This document shows positions 25,701-39,500 of a stretch of 64,000 nt of DNA, piece after piece. Each line of letters starts with the position of its first letter. The stretch's first letter is position 1. The translations under genes were made by a program, and so were the position numbers. The notes beneath the pieces are model-generated. The model did not search any database. It had not been told where the DNA came from and saw only the letters and a program-made list of their open reading frames with translations. Source of the stretch: Monosporascus cannonballus (Eukaryota; Ascomycota; Sordariomycetes; Xylariales). The DNA lies in the NCBI GenBank assembly GCA_004154925.1, contig QJNS01000060.1, forward strand, positions 124,001-188,000, in the 5' to 3' direction.

Positions 25701-27949
25701 ATTTCCGAAACGGTTATTACCGTATCAAAATGGCCAAAAAAAATAAAAAACGGCATTTAAAACGATATTCGGATTTTATGAATACCGAATAATACCTATA
25801 GGATTTACTAATGCTCCTGCCAGTTTCTAACGATTAATTATAACTATTTTCAAAAACTTCCTAGATAAATTTATATTCGTCTACCTCGACGACATCATCA
25901 TCTATTCCGAAACTCTTAAAAAGCACAAAAAATAAATCGCTTAAGTGTTCAAGATTTTGGACGAAATAAATATCCGAATTAACTTAGCCAAAAATATATG
26001 GCATATGCAGAAATTAGACTTTTTAAGATATACTTTTACACTCGGCCAAATTCAAATTTAACGCTCTAAGATAGAAATAATTAAGGATTAACCCATTTTT
26101 AATAAGGCGACCGTTACAGATATCCGGCAGATTTTAAGATTTACGGGTTACGTATACGGCCTAATTAAGGGATACGGAAATATAATTAAGCCGTTAACGA
26201 AATTTACCACCAAAAAATACATAGGAAAAGAATTTAAATTTCTAAAAAATACGAAAAAAACGTTTCAAATATTAAAGGATGTAATTACTAATGGACTTAT
26301 AATAAGATTACTTAACGCAAATAAAAAAACACTTAAACACGGATGTTTTAGATTATGTATTAGGTGTCGTCTTAAAACAATTAAAAAATAACGGTAAATA
26401 ATACTTAGTGGCATATTACTTAAAAATATTTCGAAATATAAAACTTAAATACCCGATTTACGATAAGGAAGTACTGGTAATTATTAATATTTTTAAAGAA
26501 TAAAAACTTTTTTTTAGCGGAACGAAAAAACCTTTCCATATTTACTTTAATCACAAAAACTTTACCCAATTTATAAAAGCCCAAGAACTAAATAAACGAT
26601 ATAAAAGATAAATAATTTTTCTGTTAAAATTCAATTTCAAAATATATTATATTAAAAAAAACATCTAGGCAAATATTCTTAATCGCAAAAAAGATTACAA
26701 CTTTAAAATTTCCAAAAACAACATGCAGATATTATAGTATAACTAGGATAGCATTATATAATTAGGCAAAATTTTAAAAAAACCATTTTCCGAACTTTTG
26801 ACACAATTCCGGAATTCTTACGATATAAAGGAATAAAAGGAAATTTAACAGTTAAAAAACAGTTAAAAAATTAATTATTATACTATGGCAAAATTTATAT
26901 TCCAAAGGATTAATAGGAATAATTCGTACAGGAATTTTACGAAAACCCATTATACGGATATTAAGGAATTTTCAAAATTATTAGACGATTATAAGAAAAA
27001 TATAATTTTTCAGAATTGCGCTAAATAATTAAGAAGGTAATTAAGAACTGCAGCATTTGTAATAAAGCTAAGGCAGTATGCTATAAGCTCTACAGGCTAT
27101 TATAACCCATTAATATTCTTAATAAAGCATGGAATATTATAACTTAGGACTTTATTACTAATTTATCTTTATCTAAAAATCTAGTTACTAAAGTCGAATA
27201 CGACAGAATATAGGTGATTATCGACAGATTTACCAAGTATTGGTACTTCCTACCTTTTAAAAAAAAGGTAACGGCAAAATAATTAGTTCATGCCTTTATT
27301 AAATATTACCTTAATAAATATAATATACCAGAAAAAATCGTTTCCGATAAAGATACGTTATTTATTTCAAAATTTGGCATTAGTTTTTTTAAATAAATAG
27401 GTACCAAACTTAAATTCTTAATAACCTATTATCCCTAAACGGACGGCCAAACCGAAAAACTAAACCAAACCCTGGAACAATATTTCCGAAATTATATCAA
27501 CTACCAACAAAATGATTAGGTAAAATTTTTACTATTGGCATAAATTGCTTACAATACGTCTATTAACAAAGATATAGGCGTATTTCCTTATACGGCTATA
27601 TACGAGCATAAAGCAAAAATAAAACGATCTAAATAATCGTTTAATAAGGTACCAAAAAATGCTACGATTACCTTAAAAACAAAAATATTAACGACAAAAA
27701 TTAAGATAATCTAGGTTTATCTCCAAAATAAATTGCGATTTTTTTTAATAACGGATAATTTAATATTATAATAAAAAAACAATTAAGGGATTAATTTTAA
27801 CGAAAGAAAACAAGGTTTATTTGTTATGCTAAAAACAAAACGTAACCTCGAACATCTCATAGATTAAAACGAAAAAACCCAGCGATAAATTCGATTTTAA
27901 AAAGCCTAGCGCGTTTAAAGTTAAAAAAATTATTTCCAAAACCAACTAC
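22790..27949 (+). pseudogene. gag-pol of B1, RIP-damaged and split
   Basis: Gag is seen from about 23,000, including an open stretch at 23,076-23,276 with FLIQASLYFKFYKSFL. A zinc knuckle at about 23,827-23,880 reads FNCGKKGYF, with its first Cys and its His both replaced by Tyr. The protease active site near 24,917 reads INLKVKNN where B2 has INSGIKNN. RT keeps an intact YLDD at 25,882-25,893. RNase H lies at about 26,320-26,700 and the integrase core at 27,140-27,640 with DFITNLS, SDKDTLF and TDGQTEKLNQ. B2 interrupts the frame at 27,950. It resumes at 35,165 with a chromodomain-like region (EYEAE, ILDSKI, YLIK) up to about 35,440. Many TAA/TAG stops are present. Confidence 0.85.
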
Positions 27950-28380
27950 TGTTACGTTCAGAAGGGACTCCACTAGGCCCAAAGGAGGCCCAGGAAATTG
28001 GAAACGCTCGGGATCTCCACCTTCCATCGGATAAACCTCGGGTTTTTGTTAATTTCCAAAGATATTAGGAGATTCGTGAACGACAAATACCATGGTTTCT
28101 CGAAATCCTTAAAAACCATAAAAAATATAAAGGATAAAAAAAATATATAAAATTTGGATTTTTTATGTAAATAATTATTTATTTAATTTTTTATTCTTTA
28201 ATTATTAATTTAAGTTTTTAACCAAAAGTAATTATACTGTTTTTTAATTAAAAAAGGAATATTTTAAAAAGGTTTTAACAAATATATTAAATTATTTTTC
28301 GCCTTATTATTACTTACAAATTAAAACCTTTTTCGGATATTACTTATATTTCCAAATAAATATATAATAAGTTCGTTATA
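27950..28380 (+). repeat. 5' LTR of B2
   Basis: The LTR starts TGTTACGTTCAGAAGGG and ends GTTCGTTATA. About 190 bp of U3, including GACTCCACTAGGCCC and GAACGCTCGGGATC-like sequence, are unrelated to B1's U3. From about 28,143 it is clearly homologous to B1's LTR. Confidence 0.9.
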
Positions 28381-28659
28381 TTTTAATAATTTCTTAATTA
28401 ATAGCCGACAAATAATTTACCGCTTAATTAAAGCATAAATTTTTTTAAACTTAATATAAACGATAACATAAAATAACGTTCAGAAAATAAATAATATATA
28501 CGATTTCTGTTATTAATTAAAAAAACGTTATTAATAAGATTTAATAATTTACCTTTTATTAAAAATATTTTCTAATTAATTAATAATATAATACCTTTTA
28601 TTATTCGATTTTAAGGAAGCCCATTATCCTTATAACCCAGATAATAACTTATCCCGGCC

Positions 28660-31600
28660 CTTAAGGATACCATTAAAATCTAAGGAGAAAAATTAGAAAA
28701 AAAAGCGGCTAACGAAAAGGTTAAAGAAAAATATAAGGCCGAAAGCCAGAAAAAAGAATTTACTGCAAAAGAAAAATTAAATGCCCTAATAGCAGAAATC
28801 CGAACCTTAAAAAAAATGCTTGGTTTACAAAAGGAAAAAAGCCAATTTTTCCTTAGTTTGGCTCCCCCAGAAAGCGAAGCCAAGGGGCCGGCTACCGACC
28901 CCTTTCGCTGGACGCAAGGCGAACGCAATAAAAAGCCTTAACCCTGCTATTGTTCGGCATAATTCGAATATAAAAAAAAACCATTTTACCCCTTGGTTAT
29001 TATGGAATACTAAATATTAAAAGTTATAAATTAATTTCCCTTAAGCCTTATAACGGATTAAAAAACCTTGATGGACTTTTAATTCAAATAAGGCTTTATT
29101 TTAAGTTTTATAAGAATTTTTTGCCAAAAAAATATTAAAAAATAATAGTTATTTCTTAATTACTAATTAAATAAATTCGTTAATAATTCGAACTTATTTT
29201 AACGGATTACTTTAAAAAATACCTAAAAGAATTTTCGGACTTTATTAATTATATTTTTAGCAATTACGAAAACTTTAAAAAAAAATACGCGTTTTATTCG
29301 GTAATCCAGATAAAAAATAAAATATTATTAAGCAATTTTATTTTTTTTATTAAACCAAATTAATATCTGAATATATAATAAAATTTAACAATTTAACCGT
29401 TATTTCGAATTTACCAAAAAGCGCGTTATTTTATCTTTATTATAATAGCTTAAAGCTTTAGGTTAAAAACGAATTATATATAAAAATTAAAACTAAATCC
29501 TTTATAAAATATATAAATAAGGTTATTATCGTTAACCGACGAACCTTTAATCGGTATTTCGAAAAAAAAAGAACCGATAAACGAAATAATAATTAAAGTT
29601 CTAGCAGCCGAACCAAAAAAAACAAAGGCAAACCTTAAAAGGAAGTAAGTTCCGCTTTAAAAAAGCCTAAGACAAATAAATCCAAAATAAAATGTTTTAA
29701 TTATGGCAAAAAAAGGCATTTCAAAAACAAATATCGTTTTTCTGCCAAATGGAACTTGAAAAAAAAAATTCCTTAATCCCAAAAAAAAGCTAAAGCGGCT
29801 AAATAAAAAACTAATAATAAGGCAAAAAAGGAAAGAAAAAGTTAATTCGATTTCCTTTTAATTAAAATTTATTATTGCCATAATTACTTAAATCCAGAAT
29901 AATAACCCAAAGTACGAAAATTATTTTATTTGCCAAAATTTTAAAGTTAAAACCTATAAGTATTATCCCGGATAAACGGTTTCCAAAATAATTATCAAAT
30001 TAAAATACCAGTATTACTTTAATTCCCAGAAATATAAGATATATATAAAGGACGGTTAATTTCGATTAAATATTAATAATTACGGATAATTATTCCCAAA
30101 GTTTTATAAATTCTTAAAATATATTATTTATAAAAAGATATTATCGGTAAACCTTTATAACTTATTATATTTTATTATTTATTATTAGAACGATTATTCT
30201 ATTTATTTTAAAACTGAAAAAAAAAAATAATTTTTAATCCGGATAAAATAATAAGACTTTTACCAAATTAAATGATAAATACCGATATATTAAAATTTCC
30301 CGATGGCCAAAATATTTTAAATTTTATTACTTATATCCCGAATTAAAATGGTATTAAAATATTATATCGCAAAAATACCTGTATTACTTCCCGATATTTT
30401 GCATTTAATATAAGCTTTTAAATATGGGAATATTTTCTTAGGAAATTTACCTTTTTAATCTTATAATTTAAGAAATATGAAACAAAAAAGTAAACCAAAA
30501 AAAGAACTAAATTTTGAAGCCTTAATGCAAATACGGCAAGAAAATATAATTCCGGTATAAAAACGATTAATATATTAAATATGTTATTAAAAAAGTTTAT
30601 AAATGGAAACTTACTTAAGTTGGAAACCATCAAAAATCAAAAAATTACAAAGGCTTTCGAAAATAAAATATCGAAAAACCCTAATCGACAAGACCTTACG
30701 CGAAATAACGAAAAAAACGTACAACCAAATTAAAATCCCTTTCCGATATAAAGGCAAGGTATTTAAGGCCATAATTAATTCCGGAATAAAAAATAATTTT
30801 ATTTCCCCCGCAATAACGGAAAAATATCAAATTCCTTAAAAATATAAGTTAAAATCCTACAAATTACATACGGTAAACGGCAGCTTATCCATTTACGAAA
30901 ACGGAAAAATTTTTAATATAAATTCAAGGATACCAAAAACGCGTTTTATTGGATATCGCTAATATCTCCGGATACGATATTATCTTAGGAATACCTTGGC
31001 TTTATTTTAATAACTTACGGATTAATTGGAAAAAGCAAATATTTTCTTAGGACGAAATGCTAAATAAAAATAATCGAAAAATTTGTTATATTATTAAGGA
31101 AATACGGGTTCCTAATCAGATTTTTACGGTATTTCCGGAATATTAAGGATTTAAAAAATTATTTAAAAATAAAGAAAATTACGAATTACCGCCATATAAT
31201 TAATAAAACTACCGGATACCTATTCGAAAAGGGCATTATCCTAAGTTTTACAAAATTTATTACATAAACCCAAAAAAGTTAAAAGCTTTATAAAAAAGCA
31301 TATAATTAAATTTGAAAAAAAAAATATTTATTTTTTAATTCCTTTATTAAATATTTAATTTTTATAATATTAAAAACTAAAAATAATAAATAAAACATTA
31401 ATAAGGACGGAAACCTTATTTATCGAAAAATAGTCGATTATAAATAATTAAATAATATTATAATTAAAAACGAATATCCTTTAATTTTTATAAATACCTT
31501 AAAGGAAAATGTTAACAAAATTAAATAATTTACGGCGTTTAATTTTTGCAATAATTATTACCGTATTAATATGGCCAAAAAAGAAAAATAAAAAATAATA

Positions 31601-34080
31601 TTTAAGATAATACATAGATTTTACGAATATAAAGTAATACCTATAAGACTTATTAACGTTTCCGCTAATTTCTAAAATTTAATAATAATTACCTTCCGAT
31701 AATTTTTGGATAAATTCGTATTTGTTTATCTTAACGATATCCTTATTTATTCCGAAACCCTGAAGGAATATAAAAAATATATCGTTTAAATATTTAAAAT
31801 TTTGAACGAAATTAATATTCGAATTAACTTTATTAAAAGTATATAGCATATTTAGAAATTAAATTTTTTGGGATTTACTTTTATATTAGGATAAATTTAA
31901 ATTTAACGTTTTAAATTAAAAGCAATTAAAAATTGGCCTATCCGTAATAAGGTAACCGTTGTAAATATCCGATAGATTTTAAGATTTACGGATTACGTAT
32001 GCGGCCTAATTAAGGGATATAAAAATATAATTAAGTTTTTAACGAAATTTATTATTAAGGAATACGTTAAAAAAATTCGAACTTTTAAAAAAAACAAAAG
32101 AAATATTCCGGGTATTGAAAAAAATAAATATTAATAGATTTATCGTAAAGATGCAAAATCCAGATAAAACGAAACGACTAAAAACAAATACTTTAAAATA
32201 TGTTTTGGGCGCAGTTTTAGAATAGCAAAAAGGTAACGGCAAATAATATTTAATAGTATATTATTTTAAAGAATTCCGAAATGCAAAATTTAAATACCAA
32301 ATTTACGACAAAAAGTTATTAACAATTATTAATGTTTTTAAGAAATAAAAAAGTTTTTTAACGGAATAAAAAAACTTTTCGATATTTATTTTAATTATAA
32401 AAATCTTACGTAATTTATAAAAACTTAAAAGCTAAATAAATAATATGAAAAATAATAGATTTTTCTGTCCAAATTTAACTTTAAAATATATTATATTAAA
32501 AAAAAATATTTAAGCGGATATTTTTAATTGCAAAAAAAATTACGATTCCAAAATTCCCAAAAAAAATATTTAGATATTATAATATAATAAAGATGGCATT
32601 ATATATTTGTATAAGATAATAAAAAAATTAATTACCGAATTTTTAATACGGTTCCGGAATTTTTACGATATAAAAAAACAAAAAAAAATCTAGCAACTAA
32701 AAAGATAACCTAAAGATTAATTATTATATTATAGCAAAATTTATGTTCCTAAGGATTAACAAAAATAATTCGTAAAGGAATTTTATGAAAACTTATTATA
32801 TGGATATTAAAAAAATTTAAAAATTACCTAACGGTTATAAAAAAAATATAATTTCCTTAAGTTACGGCGTATGGTTAAAATAATTATTAAAAATTGTAAT
32901 ATTTGTAATAAAATTAAGGTATTACGTTATAAGTTTTACGGGTTATTATAACTTACCGATATTTTAAACAAAATATAAAATATTATAATTTAAAATATTA
33001 TTATTAATTTATTTTTATTTAAAAACCTAATTACTGGAATTAAATTTAACGAAATATGGGTAATTATTAATAAATTTACCAAATATAAGTACTTTTTACT
33101 TTTTAAAAGAAATATAATAACAAAATTATTAATTTACGCTTTTATTACATAATACTTTAACAAATATAAGATATTTAAAAAAATCGTTTTAAACCGAAAT
33201 ACGTTATTTATTTTAAAATTTGGTATTAATTTTTTTAAATAAATTGGTATTAAACTTAAGTTTTTAATAATATATTATCTTTAAACGGATAACCAAACCG
33301 AAAATTTAAATTAAACTTTAAAATAATATTTGCAAAGTTACGTTAATTATTAGCAAAATAATTAGGTAAAATTTTTATTATTAATATAAATTGCTTATAA
33401 TATATTAATTAACGAAAATATAAACGTATTTTTTTATATAATTATATACGGATATAATATAAAAATAAAATAACCCAAATAACCGTTTAATAAGGTACCA
33501 AAAATTATTACGATTACCCTAAAAACAAAAATATTAATCATAAAAGTTAAAACGATCCAAACCCGTTTTTAAAATAAATTGCAATTCCTTTAACGACGGA
33601 TAACTTATTATTATAATAAAAAAAGAATTAAGGGATTAATTTTAGCAAAAAGAAATAAAATTTATTTATTATGCCAAAAATAAAACGTAATTTCGAATAT
33701 CTTATAAATTAAAACAAAAAAACTTAGTAATAATTTTAATTTTAAAAAATTTAAACCGTTTAAAATTAACGAAATTATTTCCAAAATTAATTACAAATTA
33801 TTATTACCTAAAAATATAAAAATATATCTTATTTTCTATATTTTTTTATTTAAACTAATACCTAAAAACGCCCCGTTAAAAACAAACTTAGAATTCGAAA
33901 AAGATTTTAACGAATACGAAATTAAATAAATATTAAATTCCAAAATGGTTAAAAATAAAATTTAGTACCTAATTAAATAAAAAGAATATTTACATAAAAA
34001 ATATATAGGAATTATTTAATTATTTAACGAATACGATAAACTTAATTAAGACGTTTTATCGCCAAAATCCTGACCGATTA
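28660..34080 (+). pseudogene. gag-pol of B2, RIP-damaged
   Basis: Parts seen: a charged gag N-terminus near 28,690-28,820; a zinc knuckle at about 29,697-29,750 reading CFNYGKKRHF (second Cys to Tyr); a protease segment at 30,730-30,836 in which the active-site Asp-Ser-Gly reads Asn-Ser-Gly at 30,777-30,785; an RT region near 31,400-31,900; and an integrase region near 33,000-33,450. Stops are frequent and no catalytic set is complete. Confidence 0.82.
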
Positions 34081-34645
34081 TCTTTAATACGGCCAAAGTC
34101 GTAAATAATAACGGTTCTCCATTTAAATTAACCCTTACGGCGTTCTAATCGAAAAAAATAAATACCTTTATTAATGTATTTAGCTCTGAAGTAAATTATG
34201 TTTATTCCTTTTTTTACGATCCTTCTCCGTATTTAATTTTTCTCGTTTTTCCAGTTTATCCATATTTTTAAGCCCCTTTTAAATAAACGATACCCCTTTA
34301 AAATATAACTATTCAGATTAACAATTTAACCGAATAATGCGATTAAATAATTTTTAGAATTATTAAATAATTAAACGTCTTTTTCGGTTTATCCGGAGTT
34401 TTTCGGCCCGGATATTTTTAAGCGATAAAAGCGAAATGTAGTTCCTATTATAAGATTGAATATTAGCCGCCAAACAGTTTTAATAATTCTTTTAATTTTT
34501 TAACATTTTATAAAAAAGCTTTTTTTCGAAATAGCGCGTATACGGCATAATTTCGAAACCAAATTAAAAGATCGATTTAATTAGTTCGTAACGATTTTCA
34601 GTAAAAGATTTAATGCATTTTCGAAATCTGTCCGATATGGTTAAA
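34046..34645 (-). pseudogene. Antisense ORF of B2 (same type as copy A)
   Basis: Read on the minus strand, this gives FGFEIMPY followed by a Lys-rich stretch and NCLAAN, which corresponds to the CKECMAR region of copy A's antisense frame with a Cys lost. A 22-base block (34,544-34,565) is identical to copy A 5,309-5,330. The C-terminal half is homologous to the antisense frame of B1. Several TAA/TAG codons interrupt it, and the start codon is mutated or displaced. Function is unknown. Confidence 0.5.
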
Positions 34646-34733
34646 TATAATGCTATAACGCAAAGAAAAAAAAGAAATTAAGAATTTACTTTTTTTATCT
34701 TTAGGAATAAAGATCCTGGAAAGGAAGAAATAA

Positions 34734-35164
34734 TGTTACATTTAAAAAGGACTCCACTAGGCCCAAAGGAGGCCCAGGAAATTAGAAACGCTCGGGATCT
34801 CCACTTTCCATCGGATAAACCTTAGGTTTCTGTTAATTTCCAAAGACACCAGGAAACTCGTGGACGACAAATACCATAATTTCTCGAAATCCCTAAAAAC
34901 CATAAAAAACATAAAAGATTAAAAAGATATATAAAGTTTAGATCTTTTATATAGATAGCCACCTACTTAATTTTTCGTTCCTTAATTATTAATTTAAATT
35001 CTTAATCAAAAGTAACTGTACCGTTTTTTAATTAAGAGAAAAGTACCTTGAAATCTCTTTAACAAATACATTAAATTATTTTTCGCCTTATTATTACCTG
35101 CAAATCAAAACCCTTTTCGGATACTACTTATACCTCCAGGTAGATATATAACAGGTTCGTTACA
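34734..35164 (+). repeat. 3' LTR of B2
   Basis: At 431 bp it is the same length as the 5' copy and ends GTTCGTTACA. It is preceded by a purine tract (GAAAGGAAGAAATAA, 34,719-34,733) and followed by the ACTAC duplication. Confidence 0.92.
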
Positions 35165-35420
35165 ACTACCGACTATCGCTATCTAAAAACATGAAAATAC
35201 ATTTTATTTTCCATATCTCTCTACTTGAACCAATACCTAAAAATGCCCTATTAAAAATAAAACTAGAACTTAAAAAGAACTTTGACGAATACGAAGCCGA
35301 ATAAATACTGGATTCCAAAATAATTAAAAACAAAATTTAATACCTGATTAAGTAAAAAAGGTATTTATATAAAAAATACGTAAAAATTATTTAACCATTT
35401 AACAAATACGATAAACCTGG

Positions 35421-36060
35421 TTAAGACATTTTACCGCCAAAATCCTGACCGACTGTTTCTAATACGGCCAAAATCGTAGGTGATAACGGTCCCCCGTTTA
35501 AATCCAAACTTTCGCCATTCTAATCGAAAAAAATAAAAGCCTCCAAAATGGCGTTTATTTCAGAAATAAGTTACGTTTGTTCTACTTCCACGCAACACTA
35601 CTCTTTTTCTATCCTTTTCCGTTTTTCCAACCGATTTAATTTCTTTCTCTTTTTCAAAATAATTACGATTTTTTTTAAAACCTTTTACTAAAAACATAAA
35701 TGTTTTATCCAACCAACAAGTATCCTTATCCTCTTTTCGGTAATCTCCTAATACGCAACTAAGGTGTTTTTCGTTTTTCGTTATTCCTTTTTTAAACGAT
35801 TATACATCTTACCTAATTTCGTTAATAAATTCATAATCAAAACGTCATAAGCTGGACGTTAATAATGGGTACAACAATTACAACTTGAAATATCCGAAAT
35901 AAAAAGGTATTTGGATTCGCCAAAACGAATATAATTAGAACAAAAAAAGGCCTTAACACCAAACTTTTTAATAGAATTAACTCGAGCGTCACGAAAATCG
36001 CGTTAATTTAAGCGGGGTTTCCTTTTTTTTCTCGAATACGACCTAATATAATAAAATTAG
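35421..36060 (-). pseudogene. Antisense ORF of B1 (different N-terminal half)
   Basis: The minus-strand frame runs from about 36,060 down to TAA 35,421. It contains RDFRDARVNSIKKFG, then a Cys group SSCNCCTHY near 35,870, then long Lys/Arg/Glu-rich stretches, and a C-terminus (ILAVLETVGQDFGG) shared with B2. Stops are of the RIP type. The N-terminal half does not match B2 or copy A, but the layout (FG..., a CxxC group, then a basic helical stretch) is parallel. Copy F has the same version. Confidence 0.5.
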
Positions 36061-36153
36061 CTAAAATACTTTTAAGAATTTTTTTTAACAAAAACAAAAT
36101 GGCCACTGACAATTTTTCTCTTTGGGACAAAAATCCTTAAAAAAAAGAAACAA

Positions 36154-36573
36154 TGTTATAGGAATAAAGGTTCTTGTTTCCAGGAAATCTACTTATAAAG
36201 CCTAATGCGAATTTATTACGGGTAAACCCCAGGTAAAAAAGTTTGGCCCGTTAAGTGATCTAAATAATCTAAATAATCTGGACCAAATCACATATATCAT
36301 ATAGATCCACGATACACTTATTTTAGGGAATTAGGATATATAATAAATCAATCTTTTATATAAATAACACCTACTTAGTTTTCGCTCCTAAACTATCAAT
36401 TTAAACTTTCAGTTCAAAGGCAACTGTACCGTTCTCTAATTGAAGGAAAAGTATTTAAATCTCTTTAACGAACAGATTACTGAATTATTCCTCGCCCTAT
36501 TATTACCTGCAAATCAAGACCTATTTCAGATACTGCTCATATTTCCAGGTGGATATATGACAGATTCGTTACA
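36154..36573 (+). repeat. 3' LTR of B1
   Basis: The 420-bp LTR runs TGTTATAGGAATAAAGG to GATTCGTTACA, preceded by the purine-rich AAAAAAAAGAAACAA and followed by the AATTC duplication. Confidence 0.92.
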
Positions 36574-36578
36574 AATTC

Positions 36579-39500
36579 GTACTATCGTAACAAAATATAA
36601 AGCGAAAAAAACCTTAACTTTACGATAAGAAAAAGTTCAAAGTTTTTTTATTTTAATACGGGCATATTTCAGTTTTTAAAACTTAAATAAATCCGTAAAC
36701 GTACTTTGTATTATAGTAGATTTTTTTATTAAAAACATTATGAATTAATTTAATCTAATAAAAAGGGATGATTTGAATTAGAAGACGACGATAAAAATAT
36801 AATCATCAAATTTTCGAAACTCAAAACTTTAAATCGCTATATTATCGAAACTGCCAAAATTAAGAATAAACGATACGACCGCCATATGAAAAAATAATAT
36901 GTTTTAAAATATGGAGACCAATTACATAACTAAGGAAAAAAACGTAATATATTACTTATACTTTATAACATAACGATAACGTATCTAAAATTCGGAACGG
37001 TTTAATAAAAGCTAAATTAAATGTTATAATTATAGCAAAATAAGATCTTATTAAAGTATTTCCAAAGATTTTAAAAACTTGCGAGAAAATAATTATATAT
37101 TAATATTCGAAAAATATTAATAATATAAATGAAAAAACGACAACAAATTTATTAATATAATTCGAGCCCAATATATAATAGAATTATGATAATAAAAAGT
37201 TAGATGCAAAAGAAAAAAAGATAAAAGACTAAAATAAAAGACTTTAGAAAAATAATAATAAGCTTTAAAAGAATAAGAAGAAAAGTATTAAAACTAAATA
37301 AAAGCTATTTATCTAAGAGTGCTAATCTGTGTAACAAAACATATGTTATAAATTATTAACGACATAAATATTCTGTATATAATGTATTACAAAAGTTGAT
37401 ATATTAACATATAAAATATATATACGAAAAGGATTGTGATTTTGTTAACTAAAGCGAAAATAAAAAGGAAATGAATAATAATATCGATAATTTCGAATTA
37501 TAACTTTACAAAACTAAATTAATGAAATGAATACCCTTAATAAATTACTAAAAAAAAGATATTTATAGAAACCTCATTTTCGCTTTTATAGTTACTATAA
37601 TTGTTAAAATATAACAGATTACTATAATGCACCGTAAAAGGAACATTTTTAAAAAGTTGTTACAAACTTTTATTTTTAATTAATATTTAAAATGAGCTTT
37701 AAAAAAATATGTTTTAAAAAAAGAGTTTTTAAAGTTTACTTAAGAATTTTATTAGGAAAACGATAAGGTATAAAAGGTTCAATAAAACACTATATAGTAT
37801 ACGGGAAACTAATTTACTTAATAAAGTAAAACATAACAAGTTAATTAAAAAAGTATATAACTAACGTTCAATAAATTCTAAAAAACTTAGAAAAAAGGTT
37901 ATTTATAAAGAAACCGCAAAATAACAAAACTTAAAGAAATTAGAAAGAATTTCTAAAAAAGCCTTTTAAATATAATAATAAAAACCGTTAATGACATTAT
38001 TATTTTTTTTAAAAAAAATACAAATTAGAATATATTAATGTACTATGATAATAGATTGCGAAGCTTTAAAAGAAAACTATATAATACGGAATATTATTAA
38101 TAAATTTGAATTATTATAAAAATTCAAATTGAACTTTAAACAATTACGAATACCGACAATTAAAACTTTGTTTATAATAAGGGAAATATTTTAAACGAAA
38201 TTTATTATTTGGAAATCTTCATATAAAAACGATACTAAACAGTTAATTTCGATATTGTTTCAGTTAAAAATTAGGATATAATCTTGAAATTATAATAAAT
38301 TTAATACTACGAAGTTTCAAGTAGCGAAAAGAATAATTAATTAAAGTTCCCTTTATATTTCGTTAATAAAAACAGAAATTAAGTTTTTTAATATTGGATC
38401 CGAAATAATAATGAATATAAATATAAATATACTTTTTATATGTAATCTTATTATTTAATAAGATTACATATAAAAAGTATTAAATATTAAAGATATTATA
38501 ACTTATTATTATGATTAAAACAAAACTTAACAAATTAAATAATAGTTTTAAATAATAACTTTAAATATTAAAATATTTGATTAATATATTGTTATAGTAC
38601 TACTGATATAAATAATCTTTATAAAAAGACCTTAGTATAAAATTTTTATAATATAACGAATAGAATTACGAAATAATTTTAAAGAAAAGTTGATTTGCGA
38701 AGTTTTACTTTATTTATAACTTTAACGGCAACAAATTACGCATAGTTAAAAGTGTTTAAATATTCGATTATAAAAAATCAATTTAATTTTCAAAGTTACC
38801 TGCCAAATAACTTATATTTTTCATATTTAAAAAAATAGCAAATTACGATTTATAATCGATTATAAATAATTAAAAAGTATTATTATTAAAACGCAATTAT
38901 TATTCACCTTACTTATCCAAAATAAAACCCGATTTTATGAAACGGAATAAGTTATAATATTTAATCATAAAAATAAATATAATTTAAATCAAATTAGTAG
39001 AAACTAAAAATAGAAAATAATCTTTTATAAAATCCGGAATATTTAAAAACTTATTTACGATAATAGGATTTACAAACATATTAATAATTTACTAACGGAT
39101 AATAAATTAACTGTTACGAAAATATTCCCACGTTTTTATTATATGCTATTTCGACGATATTCTTATTTATTTAGAAATGCAAAAAGTATATGCAAATATA
39201 TTGATAAATCTTTTTACTATTATAATACAATAAGTTATTAATTAACGTAAAGAAGTTTAATTTTATAAATACCAAGTAAAGTAACTCAAATATCTTCATA
39301 TATTGGGATATATGAAGGTAATTTTAAAAAAGAGTATCCTAAGTATAAAATAATACATATTAACGATAAAAAAGTATAAATATTTTGTTAAATTTCTCAA
39401 TTACTATAAAAGATTTATTTGCAATTTTCATAAAATCGTTATATCTTTAATTCATTTTACTAAAAAAGGTTCAAATAAACATTATAAATAAAAAAAAGTA

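Larger units (their letters stand above)
27950..35164 (+). mobile_element. Ty3/gypsy family 2 element B2, nested in B1
   Basis: B2 has paired 431-bp LTRs (27,950-28,380 and 34,734-35,164) and the perfect 5-bp duplication ACTAC (27,945-27,949 and 35,165-35,169). It lies inside the 3' part of B1's pol, and joining the flanks restores collinearity with the equivalent pol region of B2 itself (about 33,770). Gag-pol is of the same family as B1. The U3 of its LTR and the N-terminal half of its antisense frame are different. Confidence 0.93.
22084..36573 (+). mobile_element. Ty3/gypsy family 2 element B1, inserted in copy C and split by B2
   Basis: A full element with 420-bp LTRs at 22,084-22,503 and 36,154-36,573 is flanked by the perfect 5-bp duplication AATTC (22,079-22,083 and 36,574-36,578). 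Its internal part is 22,504-27,949 plus 35,165-36,153. Between these sits element B2 with its own duplication. The coding order is gag, protease, RT, RNase H, integrase, chromodomain-like end, then an antisense frame, a purine tract and the LTR. In the first 70 bp the two LTRs differ by transitions only, as expected from RIP after insertion. Confidence 0.92.
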
